This document shows positions 1 through 7,065 of a stretch of 7,458 bases of DNA, piece by piece. Position numbers and translations under genes: made by a program. The notes beneath the pieces were generated by a model. That model was not told where the DNA came from. It saw only the letters and a list, made by a program, of their open reading frames with translations, and ran no database searches. The DNA is from Candidatus Zixiibacteriota bacterium (GTDB lineage: Bacteria > Zixibacteria > MSB-5A5 > JAABVY01): NCBI GenBank assembly GCA_014730285.1, contig WJIM01000270.1, forward strand, positions 1 to 7,458, in the 5' to 3' direction. The stretch's first letter is position 1; the number at the start of each line of letters is the position of its first letter.

Positions 1-393
1 GGAGAGAAGAGCGCATTTAACTCTTACCGGAAATTTTTTCACGCCTTCCAGCGCCTCCAAATCTCCGAGATCAAGATCGGATTCAAAATCCTCGCCCTTC
101 AGGAGATGTTTTACCACCCGGGAAATTTCCTTAACCTCGTCTAAAGTCTTTCCCTTGATTATTTCCGCCAGCATCGAGCCGGAGGCCGTACATATTGCAC
201 ATCCCACACAGCTCACCCCGACATCCTCGATAACGCTTTCATTGATTTTGGCCTGAACTGTCAGGGAATCTCCGCAAAGCGGATTTTGGCCCTGATTTTC
301 GAGATCGGGATTCTCGAGGGTCTTCTTCCCGCGCGGATACTTGTAATGATCCATTAAAATATCTCTATATAAATCATTAAGATTGCTATCCAT
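1..393 (-). CDS. sufU: SufU-type Fe-S assembly sulfur-transfer/scaffold protein (3' end cut by window edge)
   Basis: SufU proteins are zinc-containing partners that accept persulfide sulfur from the desulfurase SufS and pass it to SufBCD in the cytosol. The visible 131 codons start at ATG 393, preceded by AGGAAG eight bases upstream. The protein shows the family start (LYRDILMDHYKYPRG, 8-22), then NPLCGD with Cys40 and Asp42, a GCAICTAS stretch with Cys65, the SufU-specific insertion ending in LGDLEALEGVKKFP (109-122), and VKCALLS with Cys127. Cys40, Asp42, Cys65 and Cys127 match the zinc ligands known from Bacillus SufU. The insertion before Cys127 separates it from IscU. By comparison with the family, about 12-20 residues are missing beyond the window. 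An oddity is the extra cysteines 62 and 68, which give CVGCAIC. It follows sufD after a 178-bp structured gap, so it may be partly uncoupled from the rest of the operon. Confidence 0.92.
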   Translation of the reverse strand, partial: MDSNLNDLYRDILMDHYKYPRGKKTLENPDLENQGQNPLCGDSLTVQAKINESVIEDVGVSCVGCAICTASGSMLAEIIKGKTLDEVKEISRVVKHLLKGEDFESDLDLGDLEALEGVKKFPVRVKCALLS

Positions 394-409
394 GATAATT
401 GCTTCCTGT

Positions 410-454
410 GGGGAAATTCAGAATTAAGGACTTTGATATGACCGCTGAATCCCC
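410..454 (-). repeat. Imperfect inverted repeat just before the sufU ribosome binding site
   Basis: GGGG plus ATTCAG (410-413 and 416-421) pairs with CTGAAT plus CCCC (445-454), giving a ten-pair stem with a two-base bulge and a 23-nt loop. In the minus-strand transcript this stem ends about two bases before the AGGAAG ribosome binding site of sufU. It could influence sufU translation or mark a processing site. The pairing is seen directly; the role is inference. Confidence 0.45.
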
Positions 455-476
455 CGCTTTGAATTTTAAATCAAAC

Positions 477-525
477 GGTGCGGGCTTAATGTCAGTGCGC
501 GATGTACTATTTCTGCGCCCGCACC
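477..525 (-). repeat. GC-rich 9-bp inverted repeat in the sufD-sufU gap
   Basis: GGTGCGGGC (477-485) and GCCCGCACC (517-525) are perfect reverse complements separated by 31 nt. Next to it, CCGCTTTGAATTT/TAAATCAAACGG (about 455-478) forms a second, bulged inverted repeat, and TTGTTTAAACAA (552-563) is a perfect 12-bp palindrome just after the sufD stop. No run of T follows the GC-rich stem on the minus strand, so a classical intrinsic terminator is not supported. No open frame with family character is seen between 394 and 571. It may be an mRNA processing/stability element or a small intergenic repeat. Confidence 0.5.
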
Positions 526-571
526 ATCTTTTATGTTTATCACTATCCATTTTGTTTAAACAACAAGCTTT

Positions 572-1876
572 TTATTCTCCGGTTCCGTTATTCAGCTTGA
601 ATTGCACCATATTTTGCATCATCTGACGCAAATCCTCGGGCACCGCGGTCAAGAGAGGCTCGATAAAGCCGGCCACGATTGTCCTGACCGCTTCGTCAGT
701 AGAGTAGCCGCGGCTCTTGAGATAAAAAACCATCTCCGGATCGATCGGCCCCACAGTCGCACCATGACTGCAGCGCACCTGATCATTTAAGATCTCGAGT
801 TCGGGAATCGATTCGGCCCGAGCGCCTTTGTTCAGAAGAAGATTTCGGTTTTCCTGAAAGGCCTCGCAATTCAATGTCTTCTCATCGATTTTAATCAGCC
901 CGGTATAGGCTGAAAGAGCTTTGTCCTTCAAGACAACCTTAAAATCGATATTCGAGAACGATTCGCCCGCTTTGTGATGATGCATTGTATGGTGATCGAA
1001 ATGCTGCTTTTCATCGCCAAACAGGATACCCAGCATCTGGCTGTATGCCCCCTGGCCGTTTAAAATCGTACCCAGATTGAACTTGGAAACATCAGACCCG
1101 AGCGAGACAAAGATCGAAAACATCCGCCCATGCTGGTCTATTTGGGCACGCTGGGTAACATAGGAACGCGATTCCTTATATAGATTCTGGGGGCTGACAA
1201 AGCGAATCTGCGAATTCTGCCCGCCGAAAATCTCGACCGCGCAGTTGGCATTATACGGCCTATCATTGGCCTTGCCGGCATAATCGTCGATAATTGTAGC
1301 TTTGGAATTGTCGCCCACAACTACCAGAAGACGCGGAATATTGTACTTATCATCGGGATGGCGATGCATGTAAATCGGCTTTTCAAGTTCGATATTGGGC
1401 GGTAAATACAGGAACATGCCGCTGTTGAAGAGGGCCATATTCAAAGCCTCGAACTTGCCGAAATCATACCCGATAAGCCGGCCCAGATATTTCTGTACCA
1501 GATCGGGGTGGTTTGTAATCGCTTTCTGAATATCCTCGAATACGATTCCGGAGGATTTTAACTCTTCGGAGAGCTGTGTATATGTTATCCGGTCGCCGTG
1601 ATTGCATCCAAAAGCGGCAAATTCCGGCTTCAAAGGCGCGATCTCCTCGTCCTTTATCTCCGACGCCACCGGCAGGACAGACATCTTCTTCTCGATTTCC
1701 TTGGGCATGAACCATTTGGGCTTGGTGTATTTCCAGAGATGTTCGACCTGCGAGGGCATCTCCGCCTCCTGGAAATAATCCCAGGCACGGCTTCTGAGAT
1801 CGTAGAGCCAATCCGGCTCATTTTCCGCAATCGGCCGGAAAGCGACCTTTTGTTCTGTCAATGTTTCTGTTATCAT
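572..1876 (-). CDS. sufD: SufD, Fe-S cluster assembly scaffold subunit
   Basis: SufD pairs with SufB in the SufBC2D complex and is needed for iron entry during cluster assembly in the cytosol. The protein is 434 aa from ATG 1876, close to the usual 420-440. The right-handed beta-helix core spans roughly 130-375. Family signatures are GMFLYLPPN (153-161), QENRNLLLNKGAR (341-353), PELEILNDQVRCSHGATVG (358-376) and FYLKSRG (384-390). His371 in CSHGAT corresponds to E. coli SufD His360, which is important for function, and Cys369 sits beside it. The ATG has AGGG seven bases upstream. An alternative TTG at 1915 would add 13 residues and overlap sufB by 8 bases, with GGAAGG upstream; the ATG is preferred because the extension (AKLKIKNNQGAD) does not look like family sequence. 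The gap to the sufB stop is 31 bp, so co-transcription is expected. Confidence 0.94.
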   Translation of the reverse strand: MITETLTEQKVAFRPIAENEPDWLYDLRSRAWDYFQEAEMPSQVEHLWKYTKPKWFMPKEIEKKMSVLPVASEIKDEEIAPLKPEFAAFGCNHGDRITYTQLSEELKSSGIVFEDIQKAITNHPDLVQKYLGRLIGYDFGKFEALNMALFNSGMFLYLPPNIELEKPIYMHRHPDDKYNIPRLLVVVGDNSKATIIDDYAGKANDRPYNANCAVEIFGGQNSQIRFVSPQNLYKESRSYVTQRAQIDQHGRMFSIFVSLGSDVSKFNLGTILNGQGAYSQMLGILFGDEKQHFDHHTMHHHKAGESFSNIDFKVVLKDKALSAYTGLIKIDEKTLNCEAFQENRNLLLNKGARAESIPELEILNDQVRCSHGATVGPIDPEMVFYLKSRGYSTDEAVRTIVAGFIEPLLTAVPEDLRQMMQNMVQFKLNNGTGE

Positions 1877-1907
1877 ATCTGCACCCTGATTATTTTTGAT
1901 TTTCAGT

Positions 1908-3335
1908 TTAGCCAACCGAGCCTTCCATTTCCAGTTCGATAAGCCTGTTTAATTCAACAGCATATTCCATCGGAAGCTCTTTTGTGAACGGTTCAATGAA
2001 GCCGTTAATGATTAGAAGTCTGGCCTCATCTTCGGTCAGGCCGCGTGAAGTCAGGTAGAACAACTGCTCCTCGGCCACCTTGCTGACCCGCGCCTCATGC
2101 TCGATTCGAACATTATCATTATCAATCTCCATGGTCGGATAGGTATCCGACCTTGAGGCCCCGTCCAGAAGCAATGCGTCGCATTCTACTGATATCTTGC
2201 TCTGCTCCGCGCCGGGGTAGACTTTGGCCATACCCCTGTATGAGGCTCTTCCACCTGCCTTGGAGATTGACTTGGAGGTTACCCGTGAGCTGGTGCGAGG
2301 GGCGACATGAATCACCTTGGCGCCGGCATCCTGATGCTGGCCGTCCCCGGCAAACGCTACCGAGAGAATCTCACCCTTGGCGCCCTCTCCCAGAAGATAG
2401 ACGCAGGGGAACTTCATAGTCAGCTTGGAGCCTATATTACCGTCAACCCACTCAACCGTGGCGTTCTTATGGGCATGAGCCCTCTTGGTCACCAGGTTGT
2501 ATACATTCTGCGACCAATTTTGGATAGTGGTGTACCTGATATAGGAATCTTCCAGAGAAATCAGCTCCACCACTGCCGAATGCAGGGAATCGGTTGAGTA
2601 TGAGGGCGCGGTACAGCCCTCTATATAATGTATTCGCGAGCCCTTGTCAGCGATAATCAAAGTCCGCTCGAACTGCCCCATATTTTCGGCATTGATACGG
2701 AAGTAGGCCTGAAGCGGGATTTTGACGTTCACGCCCGGCGGAACATAGATAAACGATCCGCCCGACCATACCGCCGAATTCAGGGCCGCAAACTTGTTGT
2801 CGTTGGGCGGGATAACGGTCGAGAAGTACTCCTTGACAATATCCTCATACTCCCTCAGACCGGTATCCATATCCTTGAAAATCACGCCCTGATCTTCGAG
2901 GTCCTTCTGCATCGAATGATAGACAACCTCCGACTCATACTGAGCCGATACACCGGCCAGGAACTTGCGCTCCGCCTCGGGAATACCCAGTTTATCGAAC
3001 GTATTCTTAATCGATTCCGGGACCTCATCCCAGGTCTTGCCCTGCTTTTCGATGGGCTTGATATAATAGTATATATTCTCAAAATCTATGCTGTTCAGGA
3101 GCTTAGTATTACCCCAGGTCGGCATCGGCTTGGCCAAAAATGTATCCAGCGCCTTGTGACGAAAGTCCGCCATCCAGCGCGGCTCATTCTTCATCTGGGA
3201 GATCATCTCCACCACCTCATGGCTAACGCCCCTTGCACCCTTATGGAAATATTCCTCCGGGTCGCGGAAACCGTACCTGGTAGCGTAATCAACTCCTATA
3301 TCTGCAATTTCTTTATTTCTAATAACTTCAGCCAT
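1908..3335 (-). CDS. sufB: SufB, Fe-S cluster assembly scaffold subunit
   Basis: SufB is the core scaffold of SufBC2D: it accepts persulfide sulfur and holds the nascent cluster. The protein is 475 aa, typical for the family. Motifs include WSGGSFIYVPPGV (190-202), YIEGCTAPSY (237-246), the QNWSQNVYNLVTKR stretch (272-285), SYRGMAKV (365-372), ECDALLLDG (384-392), RIEHEARVSK (410-419) and LFYLTSRGL (425-433). Cys241 corresponds to E. coli Cys254, Cys385 to Cys405, and His413/Glu414 to His433/Glu434, so all residues known to matter for sulfur transfer and cluster formation are present. The ATG at 3335 has GAGG six bases upstream, lying inside the end of sufC. The sufC stop is one base away, so translational coupling is likely. 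A TTG at 3347 could add four residues but is less plausible. Confidence 0.98.
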   Translation of the reverse strand: MAEVIRNKEIADIGVDYATRYGFRDPEEYFHKGARGVSHEVVEMISQMKNEPRWMADFRHKALDTFLAKPMPTWGNTKLLNSIDFENIYYYIKPIEKQGKTWDEVPESIKNTFDKLGIPEAERKFLAGVSAQYESEVVYHSMQKDLEDQGVIFKDMDTGLREYEDIVKEYFSTVIPPNDNKFAALNSAVWSGGSFIYVPPGVNVKIPLQAYFRINAENMGQFERTLIIADKGSRIHYIEGCTAPSYSTDSLHSAVVELISLEDSYIRYTTIQNWSQNVYNLVTKRAHAHKNATVEWVDGNIGSKLTMKFPCVYLLGEGAKGEILSVAFAGDGQHQDAGAKVIHVAPRTSSRVTSKSISKAGGRASYRGMAKVYPGAEQSKISVECDALLLDGASRSDTYPTMEIDNDNVRIEHEARVSKVAEEQLFYLTSRGLTEDEARLLIINGFIEPFTKELPMEYAVELNRLIELEMEGSVG

Positions 3336-3336
3336 A

Positions 3337-4110
3337 TTACACCTCAACAGCTTGCTGATTTTCGGCTTTTATCCAATCGTACCCCTTTTCCTCGAGTTCG
3401 AGGGCAAGCTCCGGTCCACCCTCGCGGACGAATTTACCATTCATCATGACATGAACCTTGTCCGGCTTGATATAATTCAGAATTCTCTGATAATGTGTTA
3501 CCAGAAGCAAACCGTTTTTGCCGGTGGCCACCGAATTGATGCCTTTCGAAACTACCTTTAGGGCATCTATATCCAGACCCGAATCGGTTTCGTCCAGAAT
3601 CCCGATCTTCGGATCGAGCATGGCCATCTGCAGAATTTCGAGGCGCTTTTTCTCACCGCCCGAGAAACCATCATTGACATAACGTGTGGCAAATGATGTA
3701 TCCACTTCCAGCAGTTTAAATTTTTCCTTAAGATTCTTTCTGAAAGATCTCAGAGCCTCCTCATCACCTCCATGTTTGGCCTTCACAGCCGCACGCAGGA
3801 AATTGGCAACAGTCACACCCGGTATCGCCAGCGGGTACTGGAAGGCCAGAAAGAGCCCAGCCAGAGCACGCTCGGTGGCATCCATCTCAAGCAAATCCTT
3901 GCCGTAAATCATGGCCTTGCCGCCTGTGATCTCATAGCTGGGATGGCCTGCCAATGCATTAGCAAGACTGGACTTACCGGAGCCGTTAGGACCCATGATA
4001 GCATGAATTTCGCCTTCTTTGATATCCAGCGAAACGCCCTTGACCACCTCGTTGCCCCCTACTTCGACATGTATGTCGGAAAATGAAAAAACCGTCTTTT
4101 TATCACTCAT
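3337..4110 (-). CDS. sufC: SufC, ATPase of the SUF Fe-S assembly complex
   Basis: SufC is a soluble ABC-type ATPase; two copies bind SufB and SufD, and ATP-driven dimerisation remodels the scaffold. The 257-aa protein has Walker A GPNGSGKSS (40-48), Q-loop Gln91 in AFQYP, the ABC signature FSGGEKKR (149-156), Walker B IGILDE (169-174) with Glu174, D-loop SGLD (177-180) and H-loop His206 in VTHYQR. No membrane segment is visible, as expected for SufC rather than a transporter. ATG 4110 is chosen because GAGG lies five bases upstream; an in-frame ATG at 4125 directly after the rrf2 stop would add five residues but has only a weak ribosome binding site. The gene follows rrf2 by 15 bp and precedes sufB by one base, placing it firmly in the operon. 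Confidence 0.97.
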   Translation of the reverse strand: MSDKKTVFSFSDIHVEVGGNEVVKGVSLDIKEGEIHAIMGPNGSGKSSLANALAGHPSYEITGGKAMIYGKDLLEMDATERALAGLFLAFQYPLAIPGVTVANFLRAAVKAKHGGDEEALRSFRKNLKEKFKLLEVDTSFATRYVNDGFSGGEKKRLEILQMAMLDPKIGILDETDSGLDIDALKVVSKGINSVATGKNGLLLVTHYQRILNYIKPDKVHVMMNGKFVREGGPELALELEEKGYDWIKAENQQAVEV

Positions 4111-4125
4111 TTTAACCTCATCCAT

Positions 4126-4584
4126 TTATTTTATTCCAACTTGTATACTCGATATCATATCTCCAAAATCGTAATCGCCCGAGGCCGCATCCGCCAAAGT
4201 CACCTTTCCCAGAACGCCATCAATGATCTTGCTGAATTCCTTCCAGATATCACGAACTGTGCAGTCTTTCGAATGCACGCATTTTTCAAGATCGCCTTTA
4301 AACTTCCGGCAATGCCGGGGATTGTAAAGCGGTTCGCCCAGAGCATCGAAAATTTCCTTAAGGTCATACTCCCCAGCCGGTTTTACCAGGGCATATCCAC
4401 CCTGACGGCCGCGCACCGCCTTAACCAGACCGGCTTTTTTAAGGATCATCAGAAGCTTTCCGGCATAGGAAAGCGAGACTCCCTCGGCCTCGGAAATTTC
4501 CGGCAATGTCATCGACCCGCCATTATTTCTGGCAAGCTGAAGCATGCATCTGAGGCCGTATTCTTCTAATGCTGAGACTTTCAC
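4126..4584 (-). CDS. Rrf2-family transcriptional regulator of the suf operon (IscR/NsrR-like)
   Basis: Rrf2 proteins are dimeric winged-helix regulators, many of which sense Fe-S status, NO or redox through a bound cluster. The 152-aa protein begins at GTG 4584 (KVSALEEYGLRCMLQLA, the usual Rrf2 start) with AGGA nine bases upstream. A TTG at 4602 would add six residues but its AAGGG is too close. The helix-turn-helix and wing cover about 26-69, with SLSYAGKLLMILKKAGLV (37-54) and RGRQGGYAL (58-66). Cys92, Cys102 and Cys108 lie in the region where IscR and NsrR bind a cluster, with spacing C-x9-C-x5-C. Position 42, the IscR Glu43 equivalent that tunes DNA specificity, is Gly. The position of IscR ligand His107 is Arg111 here. 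As first gene of rrf2-sufCBD it probably represses or tunes its own operon; the exact signal cannot be told, so no symbol is given. Confidence 0.92.
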   Translation of the reverse strand: MKVSALEEYGLRCMLQLARNNGGSMTLPEISEAEGVSLSYAGKLLMILKKAGLVKAVRGRQGGYALVKPAGEYDLKEIFDALGEPLYNPRHCRKFKGDLEKCVHSKDCTVRDIWKEFSKIIDGVLGKVTLADAASGDYDFGDMISSIQVGIK

Positions 4585-4605
4585 AATCTTATTTCCTGAC
4601 AATCC

Positions 4606-4640
4606 CTTATAATTACTTTACAAAAAAGTACAGTATTTTA
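4606..4640 (-). promoter_or_regulatory. Candidate promoter and operator of the rrf2-suf operon
   Basis: On the minus strand a TATAAG hexamer (4606-4611) could act as -10 box, giving a transcript start about 16 bases before the GTG of rrf2 with the AGGA site between. Directly upstream lies the inverted repeat TACTTT-N5-AAAGTA (4614-4630), in the place where an autoregulating repressor would block polymerase. The -35 region (about TACTGT at 18-nt spacing) is poor, which would fit a regulated promoter but also weakens the call. Binding by the Rrf2 protein is inference. Confidence 0.35.
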
Positions 4641-4688
4641 AAATTCTAACCATTTTGGTGTTCTTTTGTTCCATAAATCGGGATAAAA

Positions 4689-4714
4689 TTAGGGGATTTT
4701 TATTTAGGGGATTT
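4689..4714. repeat. 11-bp direct repeat TTAGGGGATTT, two copies at 15-bp period
   Basis: TTAGGGGATTT occurs at 4689-4699 and again at 4704-4714. A degenerate third half (CGGGAT at 4679-4684) precedes them at similar spacing. The pair sits between the end of the yyaL-like gene and the rrf2 promoter region, about 80-110 bp upstream of the expected transcript start. It may be an activator-type binding site or just a small duplication; nothing in the sequence decides. Confidence 0.4.
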
Positions 4715-4759
4715 ATTGTAGAGCAGCCTATCAATTATTGACGGCATCTTATCACAGAA

Positions 4760-6895
4760 TTAATCAGAAATCGCCGCCTGATAGGCCTCTTCCAGAGTCT
4801 CGAGCATGGCTTTTACATCGCTGGTCGGGAGGCTGCATGTGAAATTCCGGCAGACATAGGCGGTGGCCTTCTCACCGATTGATTTCTGCTCTTTGGTATA
4901 TTCCGCATACTTTGCAATCCGGGGCGAATCCTCCATACCCGGACGGAAGACTATAACTTTATTGGGGATAAATTTTTGTCTCACAGCAGTGAGCATTTCA
5001 TGCGTATCCGGCTTTTCCAGATCGCCAGCGATCACAATTTCAAACGACGGTCCGATCATAAAATCCACAGCAGACAGTAGCATGGTATTGCCCGCCGGAT
5101 ATCTGTCGACTTGAGCGGCAAACGCCTTTGTGATCTGACGAGATATCTCCTCCCAATCGGAGTTAGCCGTGATTCTGGCAAGCTTGAGAAGATTCATGGC
5201 GGCAATCGAATTGCCCGAGGGTATCGCGCCGTCATATATCTCCTTAGAGCGATGAATAAGATGTTCTGACTCTTTGGAAGTGAAGAAGAAACCACCCTTA
5301 TCGGAATCCCGGAAATTCTCTATCAGATAACTATTCAAATCTATTGCTTCCTGCAGATATCTGATATCGAATGTGGCTTCATAAAGCTCAATTAATCCCC
5401 ATATCATAAATGCGTAATCATCGACAAAACCGACCTGATCCGATTTGCCCTCGCGGAACATATGCAAAAGCGAACCATTGTCATTCTTCATGCTGTCCAG
5501 AATAAAATCGGCCGCGCGTTTGGCAATCTCGGCCAGCGCCGGGTTATCGAACACCTGCGCGCCTTTGGCATAAGATGCAATCATCAGGCCGTTCCAGTCG
5601 GTCAGGATTTTATCATCTTTATGGGGATGAACACGCATCTCGCGATGGTCGAAAAGCCTTTTGCGAATATCTTCCATACGTTTTTCGAAATCATCAACCG
5701 GGATACCCACCTCCTCGGCATGCTGGGCATAGGTTTTGGTCAGATGCAGAATATTATCTCCGGTCTTTCTTCCTGTAGCTTCCTCGGCATAATTGCCGGT
5801 AGCGGTTGCATTGAACACCTTCAGGACCAATTCCGCGTCCTTCTCCTCCAGCACCTGGCTAATCTCATTCTTTGTCCAAAGGTAGAACTTGCCCTCCTCG
5901 CCCTCGCTGTCGGCATCCTCTGCCGAATAAAATCCGCCCCCCGGATCGGTCATATCGCGCCGCACATACTCGAAAATCTCCTCGGCCGTTTTCTTGTACT
6001 CCGTCTTGCCGGCGGCCTGGAAGGCCTCGATACAGGCATAAGCCAGAAGCGCCTGATCGTAAAGCATCTTTTCGAAATGCGGAAGGAACCAGCGCGCATC
6101 GGTGGAATAACGGTGAAATCCGAAACCGATATGATCGTACAATCCGCCCTTTCGCATCTCCTGCAAGGTCTTCTCGACCATGCCAAGCGCCTGGGCGTCA
6201 TCATAACGTTTCCACTGCCTTAACAAAAACAGAAGGTTATGCGGCGAGGGAAATTTCGGCGCAGTCCCGAATCCGCCGTTGGCATCATCAAAGCTGGAGG
6301 CAAGCTGATGAGACGCTTCTTTCAGAACGCTCTCCCCCAGCTCCGCGCCCGGCTCGCCCGGCCCGGCCGCGGAAAGCCCGGCGGTTATCTGATCTGCCGA
6401 TTTGTCGACATCATCACGGCGGTTTTGCCAAACATCATCGATGCGCTGTATCAGCTCGATCATGCCGATCCGTCCGTAGGAATTTTGTTTGGGTATGTAT
6501 GTACCCGCGAAAAAGGGCTTTTTATCCGGGGTCATAATAATCGTCAACGGCCACCCCCCGCCGCCGGTCATCAGCTGGCAGACGGTCATATAGATATTAT
6601 CTATATCCGGTCTCTCCTCGCGGTCGACCTTTATCGATACGAAGCTCTCGTTCATCATGCGGGCTACCTCTGCATCCTCGAAGGATTCATGCGCCATTAC
6701 ATGGCACCAGTGACAGGTAGAATAACCGACCGACAGAAATATCGGTTTATCGTCCGTCCTGGCTTTCTCGAATGCCTCCTCCCCCCAGGGATACCAGTTC
6801 ACCGGGTTTTGTCCATGCTGAAGGAGATAGGGGCTTTTGGAATCCTTTAGTTTATTGTGCGTAACCTCATTATTTTTTGCTTCCTTATCGTTCAT
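4760..6895 (-). CDS. yyaL: YyaL/SPATA20-like thioredoxin-fold protein (DUF255) with six-hairpin domain
   Basis: Members of this widespread family join an N-terminal thioredoxin-like domain (DUF255) to an alpha/alpha-barrel domain like those of sugar epimerases and glycosidases. The biochemical function is not established. The 711-aa length is usual for the family. The N-terminal domain (about 12-170) carries the hallmark SPYLLQHGQNPVNWYPWG (21-38), STCHWCHVMAHESF (59-72, Cys61 and Cys64) and GGGGWPLTIIMTPDKKPF (111-128). The barrel domain spans about 190-610, with GGFGTAPKFPSP (207-218), HFEKMLYDQALL (273-284), GGGFYSAEDADSEG (319-332) and LTDWNGLMIASYAK (431-444). The C-terminal VCRNFTC (681-687) holds a second conserved cysteine pair. 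No signal peptide is seen, so it should be cytosolic. ATG 6895 has GGAG six bases upstream. It lies upstream of rrf2 on the same strand with a 175-bp gap, so shared transcription is possible but not shown. Confidence 0.95.
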   Translation of the reverse strand: MNDKEAKNNEVTHNKLKDSKSPYLLQHGQNPVNWYPWGEEAFEKARTDDKPIFLSVGYSTCHWCHVMAHESFEDAEVARMMNESFVSIKVDREERPDIDNIYMTVCQLMTGGGGWPLTIIMTPDKKPFFAGTYIPKQNSYGRIGMIELIQRIDDVWQNRRDDVDKSADQITAGLSAAGPGEPGAELGESVLKEASHQLASSFDDANGGFGTAPKFPSPHNLLFLLRQWKRYDDAQALGMVEKTLQEMRKGGLYDHIGFGFHRYSTDARWFLPHFEKMLYDQALLAYACIEAFQAAGKTEYKKTAEEIFEYVRRDMTDPGGGFYSAEDADSEGEEGKFYLWTKNEISQVLEEKDAELVLKVFNATATGNYAEEATGRKTGDNILHLTKTYAQHAEEVGIPVDDFEKRMEDIRKRLFDHREMRVHPHKDDKILTDWNGLMIASYAKGAQVFDNPALAEIAKRAADFILDSMKNDNGSLLHMFREGKSDQVGFVDDYAFMIWGLIELYEATFDIRYLQEAIDLNSYLIENFRDSDKGGFFFTSKESEHLIHRSKEIYDGAIPSGNSIAAMNLLKLARITANSDWEEISRQITKAFAAQVDRYPAGNTMLLSAVDFMIGPSFEIVIAGDLEKPDTHEMLTAVRQKFIPNKVIVFRPGMEDSPRIAKYAEYTKEQKSIGEKATAYVCRNFTCSLPTSDVKAMLETLEEAYQAAISD

Positions 6896-7019
6896 AATTT
6901 ACTCCGGAAATTAATCTTACCGCCGCTTTTACACTGTCTCTCACACCTACCAGAACAAGAATGAATTCTCATTGTTTAAAGTTTTTGTGTTATTCGCCCC
7001 TCTTTTGTAACTTACGGTA

Positions 7020-7041
7020 AATGATGCCGTATGGCATCGTT
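7020..7041 (+). other. Hairpin in the leader of the GNAT gene
   Basis: AATGATGCC (7020-7028) pairs with GGCATCGTT (7033-7041) around a GTAT loop, a nine-pair stem with one G-T pair. It ends about 14 bases before the GGGGAG ribosome binding site (7055-7060) of the acetyltransferase. It could be a leader RNA structure or, as DNA, an operator. The rest of the 170-bp divergent gap (6896-7065) must hold promoters for both neighbours, but no convincing -35/-10 pair was found. Confidence 0.4.
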
Positions 7042-7065
7042 AATGCTCTTTAAAGGGGAGAAATA

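Noticed and set aside
552..563. Perfect palindrome TTGTTTAAACAA after sufD as a terminator or operator.
   Set aside because: It is AT-rich with no loop, so unsuited to intrinsic termination, and no matching second site was seen. It is kept only as part of the description of the gap.
399..626. A 75-codon plus-strand open frame across the sufD-sufU gap.
   Set aside because: It overlaps the end of sufD antisense, has no good ribosome binding site, and covers the inverted-repeat region. No family resemblance is seen.
2628..3449. A 273-codon open frame on the plus strand opposite sufB and sufC.
   Set aside because: It lies antisense to a clear sufB with all family motifs; its translation has no recognisable domain and it crosses the sufC-sufB boundary. 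It is a by-product of codon use on the other strand.
4726..4745. Hairpin GCC-TA-TCAATTATTGA-C-GGC after the yyaL-like stop as a terminator.
   Set aside because: The stem is short with an internal loop, and no T run follows on the minus strand, so a terminator call is not justified.
5462..6223. A 253-codon plus-strand open frame opposite the yyaL-like gene, with further ones at 5872-6537 and 6239-6850.
   Set aside because: All are antisense to a gene with strong family motifs, and none has a domain-like sequence or a clear ribosome binding site.
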